This document shows, in pieces, positions 38,016 to 48,438 of a stretch of DNA of 64,000 nucleotides. How positions within the stretch are numbered: position 1 is the first letter of the stretch; the number at the start of each line of letters is the position of its first letter. A model generated the notes under the pieces. That model saw nothing but the letters and a program-made list of their open reading frames with translations, made no database searches and was not told where the DNA came from. Origin of the DNA: Candidatus Thalassospirochaeta sargassi (lineage in GTDB: Bacteria > Spirochaetota > Spirochaetia > UBA9216); assembly GCA_028532855.1 (NCBI GenBank), contig JAQQAL010000014.1, forward strand, positions 1 to 64,000, given 5' to 3'. A program made the position numbers and the translations under genes.

Positions 38016-38682
38016 GTTTCAGGATGTAGCTGAGTCCTGCGGATATCAGTCTCCTGATTTCAAATAATTCAAAGGTACCTGGCAGGTGTCCAAGGTTGAT
38101 GCAGCATACCCTGCCTTCACCCCTTTTTCTGGTCCAGACAACTGGAACTTCCTTACCGTTAATATCGGCAGTCATCTGTATCTTGACTTTTTCCTTGAAG
38201 TCGTGAATATAAATCTCATCGCGAATCTTAAAAACGGGAAAATCAGAGAACATTTTCGAAGCATCAGTTCTAGGTTTCATCCTGAAGTTCTGGACTCCTG
38301 AAGATTCGATGAACCTTCCGCCGGTAATGGAAAAAAATGCCTCGCTTGAAGCATAGGAGGCCGTCGCTGAGTGTAGGGTCATCAATCCGCCGCCTCGTTT
38401 TACATACTTTTTAAGGGCTTTTTCGGCTTTCTCAGTGAGTTTAACCTCTTTTTTACCATGATAAAGAATAACTGCATCGTAGGCAGCCAGTAGTCCGGCG
38501 GTTTTTTCATTCAACTCACCTGCATAATGAAGATCTATATAGCGTATTTCTTTCAGAAATTTTCTAAGCAGTAATCTTGCTTTTAGAGGGGGATTGATTA
38601 GTCCGCTTGAAATAAGAAGTACATCATTCAAAATTTTATCTTCCTTTACCTCTAAACAGGTTTTTGCGCCCGATAATAACAT
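37999..38682 (-). CDS. ThuA-like domain protein
   Basis: YDAVILYHGKKE...GGGLMTLHSATASY...VVWTRKRGEGRVCCINLGHLPGTFE. Confidence 0.75.
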   Translation of the reverse strand: MLLSGAKTCLEVKEDKILNDVLLISSGLINPPLKARLLLRKFLKEIRYIDLHYAGELNEKTAGLLAAYDAVILYHGKKEVKLTEKAEKALKKYVKRGGGLMTLHSATASYASSEAFFSITGGRFIESSGVQNFRMKPRTDASKMFSDFPVFKIRDEIYIHDFKEKVKIQMTADINGKEVPVVWTRKRGEGRVCCINLGHLPGTFELFEIRRLISAGLSYILKPKKKK

Positions 38683-38853
38683 GTATCCAACCGGCGGTAA
38701 ATTGTTTAATGCTCTGTTCCGGAATTTTTAACATTTCTCTTCTACCCTGGTGTAGTGTTGCCCACCAATATTGCTGTATCCGGCTGATTATCATTCATGA
38801 CTAAATTACTTATCCTGTTTGCAATTTGCCTATGTACAGTAAAAGGAGAAGCG

Positions 38854-38985
38854 ATGGCTGCAAATTGCGCTAATAAAGAAAAAAATATGAAATATTGTAA
38901 TTGCACCTTTCCCCGCGGAAAGAAGGGTTTCTGCTGTGAGTGTATTTCCTGCCACAGAGCGCGGGCTGGATATTTTCGGAAGTAA
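38854..38985 (+). CDS. small Cys-rich protein (DUF6485-like)
   Basis: MAANCANKEKNMKYCNCTFPRGKKGFCCECISCHRARAGYFRK; AAAGGAGAAGCG before ATG 38854; ORF track start trimmed. Confidence 0.65.
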   Translation: MAANCANKEKNMKYCNCTFPRGKKGFCCECISCHRARAGYFRK

Positions 38986-39086
38986 ATTACGTTTAACTAA
39001 AATAATTATTGCCTGCTAATATTACAGGTGTTATATTCTGTATTAAGTATATTTAATAAGTTCAATATAGAACTGTAGGAAATGAA

Positions 39087-40649
39087 ATGAAAAAAACAAT
39101 AATTATTTCTATTTTTTTGGTGTCGGCTGTTTTCCCCTCATTTGCTGAAGAGCAGGATTTTAATTTTATCGTTCCGGAACACGAACAAAAGGACTGGGAG
39201 CAGATCAGTCTTGAGGTTCTTGTCCACGAAATTGAAGAAGATGCCAGTGCGCTTGGATTGCAGGATTTTAAAGTCCTGGCCGAGGATAGCAGTATCTCGA
39301 TCATATATCGTGATCTGCTTTTTCCGCCTGATTCTCCTGAGATAACCGACGAGACCCTGAACAAGATTCAACGGCTGGCTCTTGTTATCGAACGGTTTGC
39401 GAACAAGATTATCCTTGTTGAGGGTCATTCTGCAAAGGTAGCAGGAGCAGCTGATGATGGGACTGAATTGTCTTTGAACAGGGCTCGTGCGGTCACTGGT
39501 GAACTGGCGGCAACCGGAATCTTTTCAGAAGACAGAATGCGGGCCTATGGTTTTGGTGAATATCAGCCTGTTGCGGGGAATGAAACCGAAGAAGGCCGGA
39601 TTCAAAACCGTCGTGTCGAAATCTCAATTACCGATCACTTTGCTGATGACGCCGATTACAAGATTTCTGACCCTGCAGTCTGGTGGCGGACTTTGAGCGA
39701 TATTGAACAGCCGGGTTATATGGTTTTTTTGTTTGACAATGAAAAAACCTCAGCCGGTGAATTAACAACAATCCTGCTTGAAAACGGATTTTCCTATGCC
39801 AGAGCATATGATACCGAAGAAGGGGTAGCCCTTGTTTATCCTGATGTCACCTATGATGAGGAGAATACATATCCGGATGATTGGAGCCTTCAATCACTTG
39901 ATTTTCTATTGGAAAAACTTCCTGTCGATGATACCACCCAGGTTCGTATAGGAGGCCGGGGCGGCGAGTTTACCGGCGAAGAAGCCGCTGAAGCACGCTA
40001 TAATACCGGTTTATATATCGCTTCGTCGCAGACCCTGCTCCCTGAGAGCACCCTGATAGGGGATGAACCATGGGCATATGATATATGCAGCGATGGTCGG
40101 GGAGGTGACGAAACGGTCGATTTTATTGATGCTATGGATTTCAGCATTGTTGAAACCAATCCGATTGCAAGATACCGGGAATTTTCCAATATGGGAATCG
40201 GAGCTGGATTCGGTCTCCGATTCGGCATCCCGTCTGCAGCGAATACGGCATGGGAGCCTCTGCGCTTGGTCCTTGGTTTGAACGGATTATATCATATCGG
40301 AGATAACACCTCTTCCGTAGAAAGCCTATGGGAGGGTGAATGGCGTTTTGAAGCCGGTTACCGGATAGATCTTACTGATATTATTGCCTTTACTCCCTTT
40401 CTTGGGTACGGGGGTACGGTTCATGTTCTGACCGACACGACTCAGTCCGGTGTCATTCGCAGCGGCGAGGTTTTTTACAGTCAGACAGCCTCTTTTAAAA
40501 CCGATTTCGAAATAATGCCGGAGAAATGGGTGCTTGACGACGGTACCGGAATAGGAATATTTATCCAGCCCTGGTACAGGATTTTCTTTGACCAGGACTA
40601 TCTTGGACATTCGGTGAATGCAGCGGCCGGCATCCGGTTTGATTTCTAG
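39087..40649 (+). CDS. OmpA-family outer-membrane protein
   Basis: Signal peptide; VEGHSAKVAG...LSLNRARAVTGELAATGIFSEDRMRAYGFGEYQPV...GRIQNRRVEI; C-terminal barrel ending in F. Confidence 0.85.
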   Translation: MKKTIIISIFLVSAVFPSFAEEQDFNFIVPEHEQKDWEQISLEVLVHEIEEDASALGLQDFKVLAEDSSISIIYRDLLFPPDSPEITDETLNKIQRLALVIERFANKIILVEGHSAKVAGAADDGTELSLNRARAVTGELAATGIFSEDRMRAYGFGEYQPVAGNETEEGRIQNRRVEISITDHFADDADYKISDPAVWWRTLSDIEQPGYMVFLFDNEKTSAGELTTILLENGFSYARAYDTEEGVALVYPDVTYDEENTYPDDWSLQSLDFLLEKLPVDDTTQVRIGGRGGEFTGEEAAEARYNTGLYIASSQTLLPESTLIGDEPWAYDICSDGRGGDETVDFIDAMDFSIVETNPIARYREFSNMGIGAGFGLRFGIPSAANTAWEPLRLVLGLNGLYHIGDNTSSVESLWEGEWRFEAGYRIDLTDIIAFTPFLGYGGTVHVLTDTTQSGVIRSGEVFYSQTASFKTDFEIMPEKWVLDDGTGIGIFIQPWYRIFFDQDYLGHSVNAAAGIRFDF

Positions 40650-40670
40650 GAATATTTAAAGGATTTTATT

Positions 40671-42107
40671 ATGAAAAATAAATTAGTTTTTACAACAATA
40701 ATATTAATTGCAGTTATTTCCATATACGGATGTTCAGATATGCTAACTGAGGATCCAAACAGACCCCCCTCGATTTCTCTTGGTGAAGATGTATTTGTTC
40801 TTTATCCGGGTGTTGAGCAGGAGCTTGATATCAGCGAATCATTTGATGTCGATGAACAGAGTTTATCATACAGCTGGAGTGTTTTTGATGCTCCCGATGA
40901 TGCTGTTTACACCCTGAGTGGGGAAGATCAGCCGGTCGCGACATTTTCAGCTGAAACAGTCGGTGACTATTACCTGACAGCCAATGTATCTGATGAATAT
41001 GATGAAGATGATGTTTCTGTTCTATTTATTACAGTCACGCATGATGCTCCTGTAGCAGTCGGCGGTTCAGGCGCTGATCTGTACCCGGGTATATCATATA
41101 CCCTCAGCGGCAGCGCAAGCGATGATGATCCGGACGGTGCTTCTTCATTAACATATCTATGGACTGTTACACCGCCAGACCCCTCTGCGGAATATACACT
41201 CACAGGTGAAACCAGTCTGACTCCGACTTTTGTGACAGGCTTTATTGCCGACGGCGATACAGATTACAGCACCGTACCTGATTATCTCGGCAGTTACACT
41301 CTGACACTGACTGTGATCGACGAATGGGGTCTGACTGATACTGATGATGTAGTTATCGAGGTTTCTAATGATAACCCCGCTGCTGATATTGCCACGTTTG
41401 CATCACCGGCTGCCGGTGGCACGGTAAACCTTGATGGTTCCGCTTCTGAGGATACGGATAATGCCAGGCGTCAGACGGAGGATTTGAGATATGTCTGGTC
41501 CGTGACTGATTCACCAGTCGGCTCTACCTGGGAATGGAATACAGAGGGAGACGGTACGGATTCATCATTTGATACCGCGAATATTGACAATGTTGATTTC
41601 ACTCCGACTGATGCAGGAGTCTATACGCTTCGTTTAACCGTCTACGATGAATACGGAGCCTCCGGGTCTCAATCTGTGATTTTTGGAACTACGGGAAATA
41701 CCGCGCCGTCTCTCTGGGTTGCAGGCGGTATTGTCTCCAGTTCGGATACGAGACAGGGTGACGGTACAGGCGGAAACGGGTATTCTGATGATGATACCTC
41801 AGGCTCGGATGATGATAATGATGGGTTCACTATAGATGCTTCGCTTGCGATTAATAATGCCGAAAATGACACCCTTGAATATTCATGGCTATTTGATGAT
41901 TTTGCCGGAACTATTGAACTGATGGTAGAGGGGGCTACTCAGACATTGAGTCCGGGGCAGGCAATCTCTACCGGCGAAGATAGTATTCTTACAATCGCAC
42001 CGACCCTATCATCTTATCCTGATGATGCGGATGATTTTACGATTACGATTACAGTAACCGATGGAATTGAAACTGATTCACTGGAAATCTATTTTGATTT
42101 ATTTTGA
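40671..42107 (+). CDS. PKD-like repeat lipoprotein
   Basis: Lipobox VISIYGCS; repeated PKD-like YSWSVFD..., YLWTVTPP..., YVWSVTD... Confidence 0.75.
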   Translation: MKNKLVFTTIILIAVISIYGCSDMLTEDPNRPPSISLGEDVFVLYPGVEQELDISESFDVDEQSLSYSWSVFDAPDDAVYTLSGEDQPVATFSAETVGDYYLTANVSDEYDEDDVSVLFITVTHDAPVAVGGSGADLYPGISYTLSGSASDDDPDGASSLTYLWTVTPPDPSAEYTLTGETSLTPTFVTGFIADGDTDYSTVPDYLGSYTLTLTVIDEWGLTDTDDVVIEVSNDNPAADIATFASPAAGGTVNLDGSASEDTDNARRQTEDLRYVWSVTDSPVGSTWEWNTEGDGTDSSFDTANIDNVDFTPTDAGVYTLRLTVYDEYGASGSQSVIFGTTGNTAPSLWVAGGIVSSSDTRQGDGTGGNGYSDDDTSGSDDDNDGFTIDASLAINNAENDTLEYSWLFDDFAGTIELMVEGATQTLSPGQAISTGEDSILTIAPTLSSYPDDADDFTITITVTDGIETDSLEIYFDLF

Positions 42108-42135
42108 TAATCTGACTATATTGTCTGATTAAAGC

Positions 42136-42168
42136 AAAGGCCGTCGTTCATCGACGGTCTTTTTTTAT
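42136..42168 (+). terminator. rho-independent terminator
   Basis: AAAGGCCGTCG-TTCAT-CGACGGTCTTT plus T-run. Confidence 0.85.
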
Positions 42169-42195
42169 CAAAAAAATACTTACATTGATCAATAA

Positions 42196-42247
42196 CGGTC
42201 AAAAAAGCTTTACAAACAATCATAAAACAGCTAATATCAATCATAAA
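42196..42247 (+). promoter_or_regulatory. 21-bp-phased direct repeats upstream of the DeoR-family gene
   Basis: CAATCATAAA at 42217 and 42238, degenerate CGGTCAAAAA at 42196. Confidence 0.5.
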
Positions 42248-42256
42248 GGAGCAATA

Positions 42257-43054
42257 ATGCCTGGGAGTTTGATACCCGCGGGGCGTCGGAATGGTATGCT
42301 GGCGGAGATTAAGGAAAAAGGTTTTGCCGGCGTTGATGAACTTGCGGAAAAATTTGATGTTTCGGTTATTACGGTCAGACGCGATCTTGATCAGCTTGAA
42401 TTGGAAGGTCATATTGAGCGAACCCACGGCGGGGCAATCTATACCCGTCATATTTCATCGGAATCTACCTATAAAGAAAAGAATGTACGCAATCACGGAG
42501 TAAAGGCTGCAATCGGCAGGCGAGCCGCGGAACTTGCCTCCTCCGGGGATACAATTTTTGTAAACAGCGGTTCCACCACCTTTCAGATTATTGTCTCACT
42601 TCTGGAGATCCCTGATATCAGAATAATTACGAATAATATATCGGCTGCGCTTGAGGTGGATATTCCCTCCGGCTCTGAGATGATACTGATAGGCGGTCAG
42701 TACCGCGCAAACTCAGGCTGTACAATCGGCAGTTTCGCAGCCGAAATGATAGGCAGGCTGAATGTTTCAAGGACCTTTATCGGTGCAGACGGCATCAGCC
42801 TTAAAAGCGGAATTACATCCCCTGTAGCCGAAGAGGCTGCAGTTACACGGCTTATGATTGAGCGTACAGCCGGGCCCGTTGTGATTGCTGCCGACAGCAG
42901 CAAGGTCGGTAGCGTCTCTACCTTTTTTACCGCAGCACTTGATCAGACTGATTTTCTGGTTACCGACGGAAATTTTGATGAAACCTTCAGACCCGACTTC
43001 GAAGAAGCGGGAATAGAAATAATTAAAGCGGAAGATAATTCCACAGGAGATTAA
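42257..43054 (+). CDS. DeoR/GlpR-family transcriptional regulator
   Basis: RRNGMLAEIKEKGFAGVDELAEKFDVSVITVRRDLDQLE...THGGA; AAAGGAG before ATG 42257. Confidence 0.92.
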   Translation: MPGSLIPAGRRNGMLAEIKEKGFAGVDELAEKFDVSVITVRRDLDQLELEGHIERTHGGAIYTRHISSESTYKEKNVRNHGVKAAIGRRAAELASSGDTIFVNSGSTTFQIIVSLLEIPDIRIITNNISAALEVDIPSGSEMILIGGQYRANSGCTIGSFAAEMIGRLNVSRTFIGADGISLKSGITSPVAEEAAVTRLMIERTAGPVVIAADSSKVGSVSTFFTAALDQTDFLVTDGNFDETFRPDFEEAGIEIIKAEDNSTGD

Positions 43055-43055
43055 T

Positions 43056-44183
43056 ATGGCGTATCAGGACCAGTATAAAGAATGCGAATGGATCGATTTT
43101 GATATTCTTGAGAGTTTCATGAAGGACTGCCTTGTGAAAAGCGGTGTTCCGGAGAGCGATGCCGAGATTGTCTCGGATGTGCTGATTGAATCAGACAAGA
43201 GGGGGATCGATTCTCACGGCATAGGCAGGCTTAAACCTATCTACATTGACCGGATAGACTGGGGTATTCTGAATCCCGAAACTAAAATTGACGTTGTTAA
43301 GGAAACTGCTACAACCGCGGTTATAGACGGAAACAACGGAATGGGTCATGTTGTTGGAAAGCAGGCTATGCAGACTGCCATTGACAAGGCTAAAGAATAC
43401 GGAATGGGAATGGTTGCCGTAAGGAACTCAACACATTATGGAATTGCCGGCTATTATTCTCTGATGGCCTGTGAGAACGGAATGATAGGTATTACCGGAA
43501 CGAATGCCCGTCCGTCAATTGCGCCGACCTTCGGGGTTGAAAACATGCTGGGAACCAACCCTTTGACAATCGGTTTTCCGACCGATGAAGACTTTCCCTT
43601 TGTCCTCGACTGCGCGACCTCAGTCACTCAGCGCGGCAAGATTGAAATGTACAGCAGAACTGGTAAAGATCTCATTCCCGGTTGGGTAATAGGCCGGGAC
43701 GGTAAAACCAGAACCGACACCGATCAGGTTCTGGTAGATCTTACCAAGGGTAAGGCAGCTCTTGCCCCTGTAGGAGGACTCGGAGAGGATACCGGCGGTT
43801 ATAAAGGCTTCGGCTATGCAACTGTTGTAGAGGTGCTTTCGGCCGCGCTGCAGGGAGGTTCATTCCTCAAGGATCTGAATGGTTTTGATGAAGACGGCAA
43901 TCGGATACCTTACCCGCTTGGGCATTTTTTTATAGCTATCAATATAGATGCTTTTCTAGGGATTGACCTTTTCAAGAAAATCGCAGGTTCAATAATGAGA
44001 GATTTGAGAAGCTCGGAAGTTGCACCGGGCGAAGAAAGAATTTATACTGCCGGTGAAAAAGAATATATAGCATGGAATTATCGTAAAGATCACGGCTGTC
44101 CTGTACCCGCTGTGCTGCAGAATCAGATGGTGGAGTTGAGAGACCGATGGGATCTTGATTACTCCTTCCCCTGGGATAAATAA
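43056..44183 (+). CDS. Ldh/malate-lactate dehydrogenase family (type 2) oxidoreductase
   Basis: [52 protein letters not shown]. Confidence 0.92.
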   Translation: MAYQDQYKECEWIDFDILESFMKDCLVKSGVPESDAEIVSDVLIESDKRGIDSHGIGRLKPIYIDRIDWGILNPETKIDVVKETATTAVIDGNNGMGHVVGKQAMQTAIDKAKEYGMGMVAVRNSTHYGIAGYYSLMACENGMIGITGTNARPSIAPTFGVENMLGTNPLTIGFPTDEDFPFVLDCATSVTQRGKIEMYSRTGKDLIPGWVIGRDGKTRTDTDQVLVDLTKGKAALAPVGGLGEDTGGYKGFGYATVVEVLSAALQGGSFLKDLNGFDEDGNRIPYPLGHFFIAINIDAFLGIDLFKKIAGSIMRDLRSSEVAPGEERIYTAGEKEYIAWNYRKDHGCPVPAVLQNQMVELRDRWDLDYSFPWDK

Positions 44184-44194
44184 AGGAACATAAA

Positions 44195-45478
44195 ATGGAT
44201 GAACTGAAAGAAAAAGCACTTAAATACCACTCTGCCGGCGGTAAACCCGGAAAGATCGAGATTAATGCAACCAAGCCATGCGTAACAGCTGAGGATCTGT
44301 CATTGGCATATACCCCGGGTGTTGCAAAGCCGGTACTGGAAATTGCTGAGAAGCCTGATGACGCATACAAGTATACAAGCAAGGGCAACCTTGTGGCCGT
44401 TGTCTCCAACGGAAGTGCAATTCTCGGCCTCGGAAACCGCGGGGCTCTTGCCTCCAAACCGGTAATGGAGGGTAAGGGTGTGCTGTTTAAGAGATTTGCC
44501 GACATTGATGTTTTCGATATTGAACTCGATACCGCTGATCCCGCTAAAATTATCGATATTGTAAAAACTATGGAGCCTACATTTGGCGGCGTGAACCTGG
44601 AAGATATAAAGGCTCCAGAATGCTTTGAAATTGAGCAGAAACTGATTGAACTATGCGACATCCCTGTTTTTCATGATGATCAGCATGGTACTGCAATTAT
44701 CTGTACTGCAGGAATAATCAATGCCTGCGAGGTCACAGGTAAGAAACTGGAAGAAATAAAGATTGTGGTTAACGGTGCCGGTGCTGCCGGAATCAGCTGT
44801 GCAAGAATGTTTGTAGCCGCCGGTGTTAAGAAAAAAAATCTGATGATGTGCGATAGCCGGGGTGTTATCTACAATGGACGTGATGAGAAGATGAATCCTC
44901 AGAAGGCTGAGTTTGCATGTGATACTGATGCCAGAACACTTGCCGATGCAATGAAGGGGGCTGATGTTTTTACCGGGGTTTCTGCCGCCGACTGTGTAAG
45001 TCAGGAGATGCTGCTTTCGATGGCTGATGATCCTGTCGTTTTTGCAATGGCGAATCCGAACCCCGAGATCGGTTACGAGCTTGCGGTTAAGACCCGCGAA
45101 GACCTGATTATGGCAACCGGCCGAAGCGACTATCCGAACCAGATTAATAATGTTCTAGGTTTTCCGTTTATCTTCCGGGGAGCAATGGATGTAAAGTCGA
45201 AAAAAATCTCTGAAGGCATGAAAATGGCTGCGGCCAAAGCGCTTGCCGATCTGGCGAAACAGCCTGTTCCCGATGAAGTACGCGCTGCCTACGGCCGTGA
45301 TTTCAGCTTCGGCAGGGAATACATTGTTCCAAAACCCTTCGACCCACGGGTAATTGAATGGGAGGCTGTGGCGGTTGCCAGGGCCGCCTGCGACGAAGGC
45401 CTTGCTGCAGAACCCATCAAAGATTGGGACGCCTACCGTGCTCAGCTAAGGGCACGTATGGAACGCTACTGGAAATAA
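44195..45478 (+). CDS. malic enzyme (no C-terminal phosphotransacetylase domain)
   Basis: [58 protein letters not shown]. Confidence 0.95.
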   Translation: MDELKEKALKYHSAGGKPGKIEINATKPCVTAEDLSLAYTPGVAKPVLEIAEKPDDAYKYTSKGNLVAVVSNGSAILGLGNRGALASKPVMEGKGVLFKRFADIDVFDIELDTADPAKIIDIVKTMEPTFGGVNLEDIKAPECFEIEQKLIELCDIPVFHDDQHGTAIICTAGIINACEVTGKKLEEIKIVVNGAGAAGISCARMFVAAGVKKKNLMMCDSRGVIYNGRDEKMNPQKAEFACDTDARTLADAMKGADVFTGVSAADCVSQEMLLSMADDPVVFAMANPNPEIGYELAVKTREDLIMATGRSDYPNQINNVLGFPFIFRGAMDVKSKKISEGMKMAAAKALADLAKQPVPDEVRAAYGRDFSFGREYIVPKPFDPRVIEWEAVAVARAACDEGLAAEPIKDWDAYRAQLRARMERYWK

Positions 45479-45483
45479 TCTGT

Positions 45484-45519
45484 CTCCCGGTTGGTATTTA
45501 TCAACCGGGGAGTTTTTAA
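45484..45519 (+). terminator. terminator after malic enzyme (possibly bidirectional)
   Basis: CTCCCGGTTG...CAACCGGGGAG followed by TTTTT. Confidence 0.8.
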
Positions 45520-46103
45520 CTAATCAGCAGCTCGATCTGTCGATCCAGGGTTTTTATCAGCCCGGTATAATCAGACGGATTCTTCCTGTTGCCGTAGTAT
45601 AAGAGCAGGCCGGTAATCTGAAAACGAATTGAATTCATTTTTGTTTCAGCTTCATTCTGAGTTAGGCTTCCCTCACTCACAAGTTGATCAAGACCCGGCT
45701 GACAGGCGGGCTCAATTGATGCATAGATTACATCAGCTATGTCGCTTCGATGTCCAACCTCACCGATCCTTTCAAGAAAGAACAGTTCGAAAATTCCCGG
45801 ATACTGTACAAAGTAATTTATCCAGGCGGTAACACCCCTCCTGATTTTATCAGCACCGTTTTCAGTCGATTCTACAGCGGGGGTTATCAATGCTTCAAGC
45901 TCCGCCTGAAAGTCTCTGACGCATTCAAAGATAAGGCTTGTAAGATCTTCAAAGTAGTTATATAGCGTTGCATATGAGTAGCCTGCCTTATCGGCTATAT
46001 TCCGTGCGCTTGCTACCTTCAGTCCTTCCCCCCGCAGTATTTCTTTTGCCGCGTCGATGAAATATTGTGTCATTCGCTGCTTCTGCAGCTCGCTTGCACT
46101 CAT
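45516..46103 (-). CDS. TetR-family regulator
   Basis: N-terminal HTH: KEILRGEGLKVASARNIADKAGYSYATLYNYFEDLTSLIFEC. Confidence 0.88.
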   Translation of the reverse strand: MSASELQKQRMTQYFIDAAKEILRGEGLKVASARNIADKAGYSYATLYNYFEDLTSLIFECVRDFQAELEALITPAVESTENGADKIRRGVTAWINYFVQYPGIFELFFLERIGEVGHRSDIADVIYASIEPACQPGLDQLVSEGSLTQNEAETKMNSIRFQITGLLLYYGNRKNPSDYTGLIKTLDRQIELLIS

Positions 46104-46137
46104 TTTTGTCTCCTTTATTTTGTACTGTCACACGAAT

Positions 46138-46169
46138 AACATGGTTAATATAATTAACATTGTTAATAT
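46138..46169. promoter_or_regulatory. clustered TTAAC/GTTAA operator half-sites
   Basis: Inverted repeats GTTAATATAATTAAC (46144-46158) and ATTAACATTGTTAAT (46153-46167); direct repeat AACATkGTTAATAT. Confidence 0.6.
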
Positions 46170-46282
46170 TGTCAATGCTTATTCGGAAACTGTGATATCC
46201 TGTATGCGGAGATTTACCTTGACTATGGCTGCTTAAAAATGTTATTTTTGTCCAAATCTATTAATAAGAGGATGGTTTGTTG

Positions 46283-46660
46283 ATGAACGTATTTACGGGG
46301 AAATTACCCATAATGCAGTTGTTCGGCGGCGGCGCAAGCGGCGGCGGTTCAATGACTACAACTTTTATCACATTTGGTCTTGTTATTGCGATCTTTTATT
46401 TCCTTATAATCAGACCGCAGAACAAGAAACAGAAACAGACAAAGAACATGCTTGCAGCCTTAAAGAAGGGTGACAAGGTTCAGTCTATCGGCGGTATTCG
46501 CGGAGTCGTACAGAACGTAAGCGATGACACAGTAGTGGTTAAGGTTGACGATAACACCAAGATGGAGTTCGCAAAGAGCGCTATCGGTGAAGTTCTTGAA
46601 GTCAGTGCTGAACCCAAAAAAGTCGAAAAAGAGACTTCTGAAGAAAGCAAAACAGAGTAA
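46283..46660 (+). CDS. yajC: preprotein translocase subunit YajC
   Basis: FLIIRPQNKKQKQTKNMLAALKKGDKVQSIGGIRG; upstream of secDF. Confidence 0.93.
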   Translation: MNVFTGKLPIMQLFGGGASGGGSMTTTFITFGLVIAIFYFLIIRPQNKKQKQTKNMLAALKKGDKVQSIGGIRGVVQNVSDDTVVVKVDDNTKMEFAKSAIGEVLEVSAEPKKVEKETSEESKTE

Positions 46661-46710
46661 CCTGTCGATTTTATTTCGATAACAAAATTATCCATATTCG
46701 GAGATATCCA

Positions 46711-48438
46711 ATGAGCAAACGTGGCAGATTGTTAATCGTTCTCATTGTTGTGATTGTCTGCGGAGTTTTTTTATGGCCTACCTATAATTGGTATTTTAAT
46801 GTACCTCAGGATATGAAAGACCTCTCAGCCGCATCAAGAGAACAAATAAGAGAATATTCAGTAACTATGGCGGAAAATGATCTGGAAGAACTCCAGGCTC
46901 TCGTTGTTAGTAATCCTGAAGAAGAAATTTCTGCAAAATATGATTTTTTAACAGACTATGCTGAAGAGCAGTACAAGATTGAGGACAAAGACGCACCCTC
47001 ACAGTGGAGTGTCAAGGACGTTCTTGCCGTCTTTAACAATAGAGATAAGGCACTTAAGACAATCGAAGAGTACTACGCAGATCTTCTCCTTGGCTACAAG
47101 GACGATCGCGATAACGTATTACAGCTAGGTCTGGACCTTTCCGGCGGTATGAGCATCCTTCTTGAGGCTGACATGGAAAGCCTTGAAGAACGTTTAGAGC
47201 ATACTCCGACTGCAGACGAACAGTCTGCTGCTGTTAGTCAGGCAATCGAAATTCTTAATAACAGAATCGATAAGTTCGGTGTAACCGAACCCCAGATTAG
47301 AAAGCAGGGCGATACGGAAATTGCAATAGAGATTCCCGGTGCTGCAGACCCGGACAGGGTTAACTCTTTCCTTAACGGTAAGGGCAGCCTTAATTTCCAT
47401 ATTGTAAATGATGAAGGTACCAATGCCTGGAACAGCTACAAGGCATCCACTTCCGGCAAACTTCTTGACGAAGATGGACATCCGCTTGATGATGAGGTTC
47501 TTGAAGCAGGCCTTGTTGTCCGTGGCTTTTATTCCAAGGATTCCTACGGTGTAGATCAGTATCAGAGAGATTTGGTTATTTATGAAGAGCCTGGCCTTGA
47601 CGGCTTACATATTGTTAATGCCCAGGTTGGTTCGGATGCTGTAACAGGTCGTCCGGTTATTAACTTCACTCTCGATAAGGAAGGCGGCGAGATTTTTTAT
47701 CAGCTGACTTCTTCAAATGTAGGAAATACGCTTGCAATCGTGCTTGACGATAAGATTAAGGCGGGTGCGAGAATATCAGAAGCAATCCGCGAATCTGTAC
47801 GTATGTCCGGTTTTGAAAGAAGTGAAGCAAACGACCTCGCGCTGGTTCTTAGAACAGCTGCAATGCCGGTAGACCTCAATATTGTCAACCAGCAGTCAGT
47901 CGGTGCATCACTTGGTGAAGATTCGATTCAAGAAGGCTTAAGAGCCATCTCCATCGGTTTCCTCCTCGTTATCGTGTTCATGCTTATTTACTATAAGGGT
48001 GCCGGCCTGGTTGCTGATATAGCCCTTGCATTGAACCTTTTCTTCATAATCGCGATTCTTTCGGTTTTCAACCTTACCCTGACACTGACCAGTATTGCCG
48101 GTCTTATCCTGACTGTCGGTATGGCAGTTGATGCCAATGTAATTATCTTTGAGAGAATCAAAGAAGAGTACAGGCTTGGCAAGTCGGTTGAAGCATCGGT
48201 TAAAGCCGGATTCGGCAAGGCATTCTGGACTGTTATGGATGCCAACCTGACAACTCTTATTGCGGCCCTCTTCCTTTCACAGATTGGAACCGGCCCCGTT
48301 CAGGGCTTTGCTTACACGCTGGCTGTCGGTATCGTATCTTCAATGTTCACAGCTCTTTTTGTTTCAAGATTGCTGTTCGACTTTAGTATTCAGCAGCTTC
48401 ATGTGAAGAAGCTGAGTATCGGTTGGAGGATTAAATAA
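46711..48438 (+). CDS. secD: protein translocase subunit SecD
   Basis: LGLDLSGGMSILLEA, NRIDKFGVTEPQIRKQG, GMAVDANVIIFERIKEE. Confidence 0.95.
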   Translation: MSKRGRLLIVLIVVIVCGVFLWPTYNWYFNVPQDMKDLSAASREQIREYSVTMAENDLEELQALVVSNPEEEISAKYDFLTDYAEEQYKIEDKDAPSQWSVKDVLAVFNNRDKALKTIEEYYADLLLGYKDDRDNVLQLGLDLSGGMSILLEADMESLEERLEHTPTADEQSAAVSQAIEILNNRIDKFGVTEPQIRKQGDTEIAIEIPGAADPDRVNSFLNGKGSLNFHIVNDEGTNAWNSYKASTSGKLLDEDGHPLDDEVLEAGLVVRGFYSKDSYGVDQYQRDLVIYEEPGLDGLHIVNAQVGSDAVTGRPVINFTLDKEGGEIFYQLTSSNVGNTLAIVLDDKIKAGARISEAIRESVRMSGFERSEANDLALVLRTAAMPVDLNIVNQQSVGASLGEDSIQEGLRAISIGFLLVIVFMLIYYKGAGLVADIALALNLFFIIAILSVFNLTLTLTSIAGLILTVGMAVDANVIIFERIKEEYRLGKSVEASVKAGFGKAFWTVMDANLTTLIAALFLSQIGTGPVQGFAYTLAVGIVSSMFTALFVSRLLFDFSIQQLHVKKLSIGWRIK

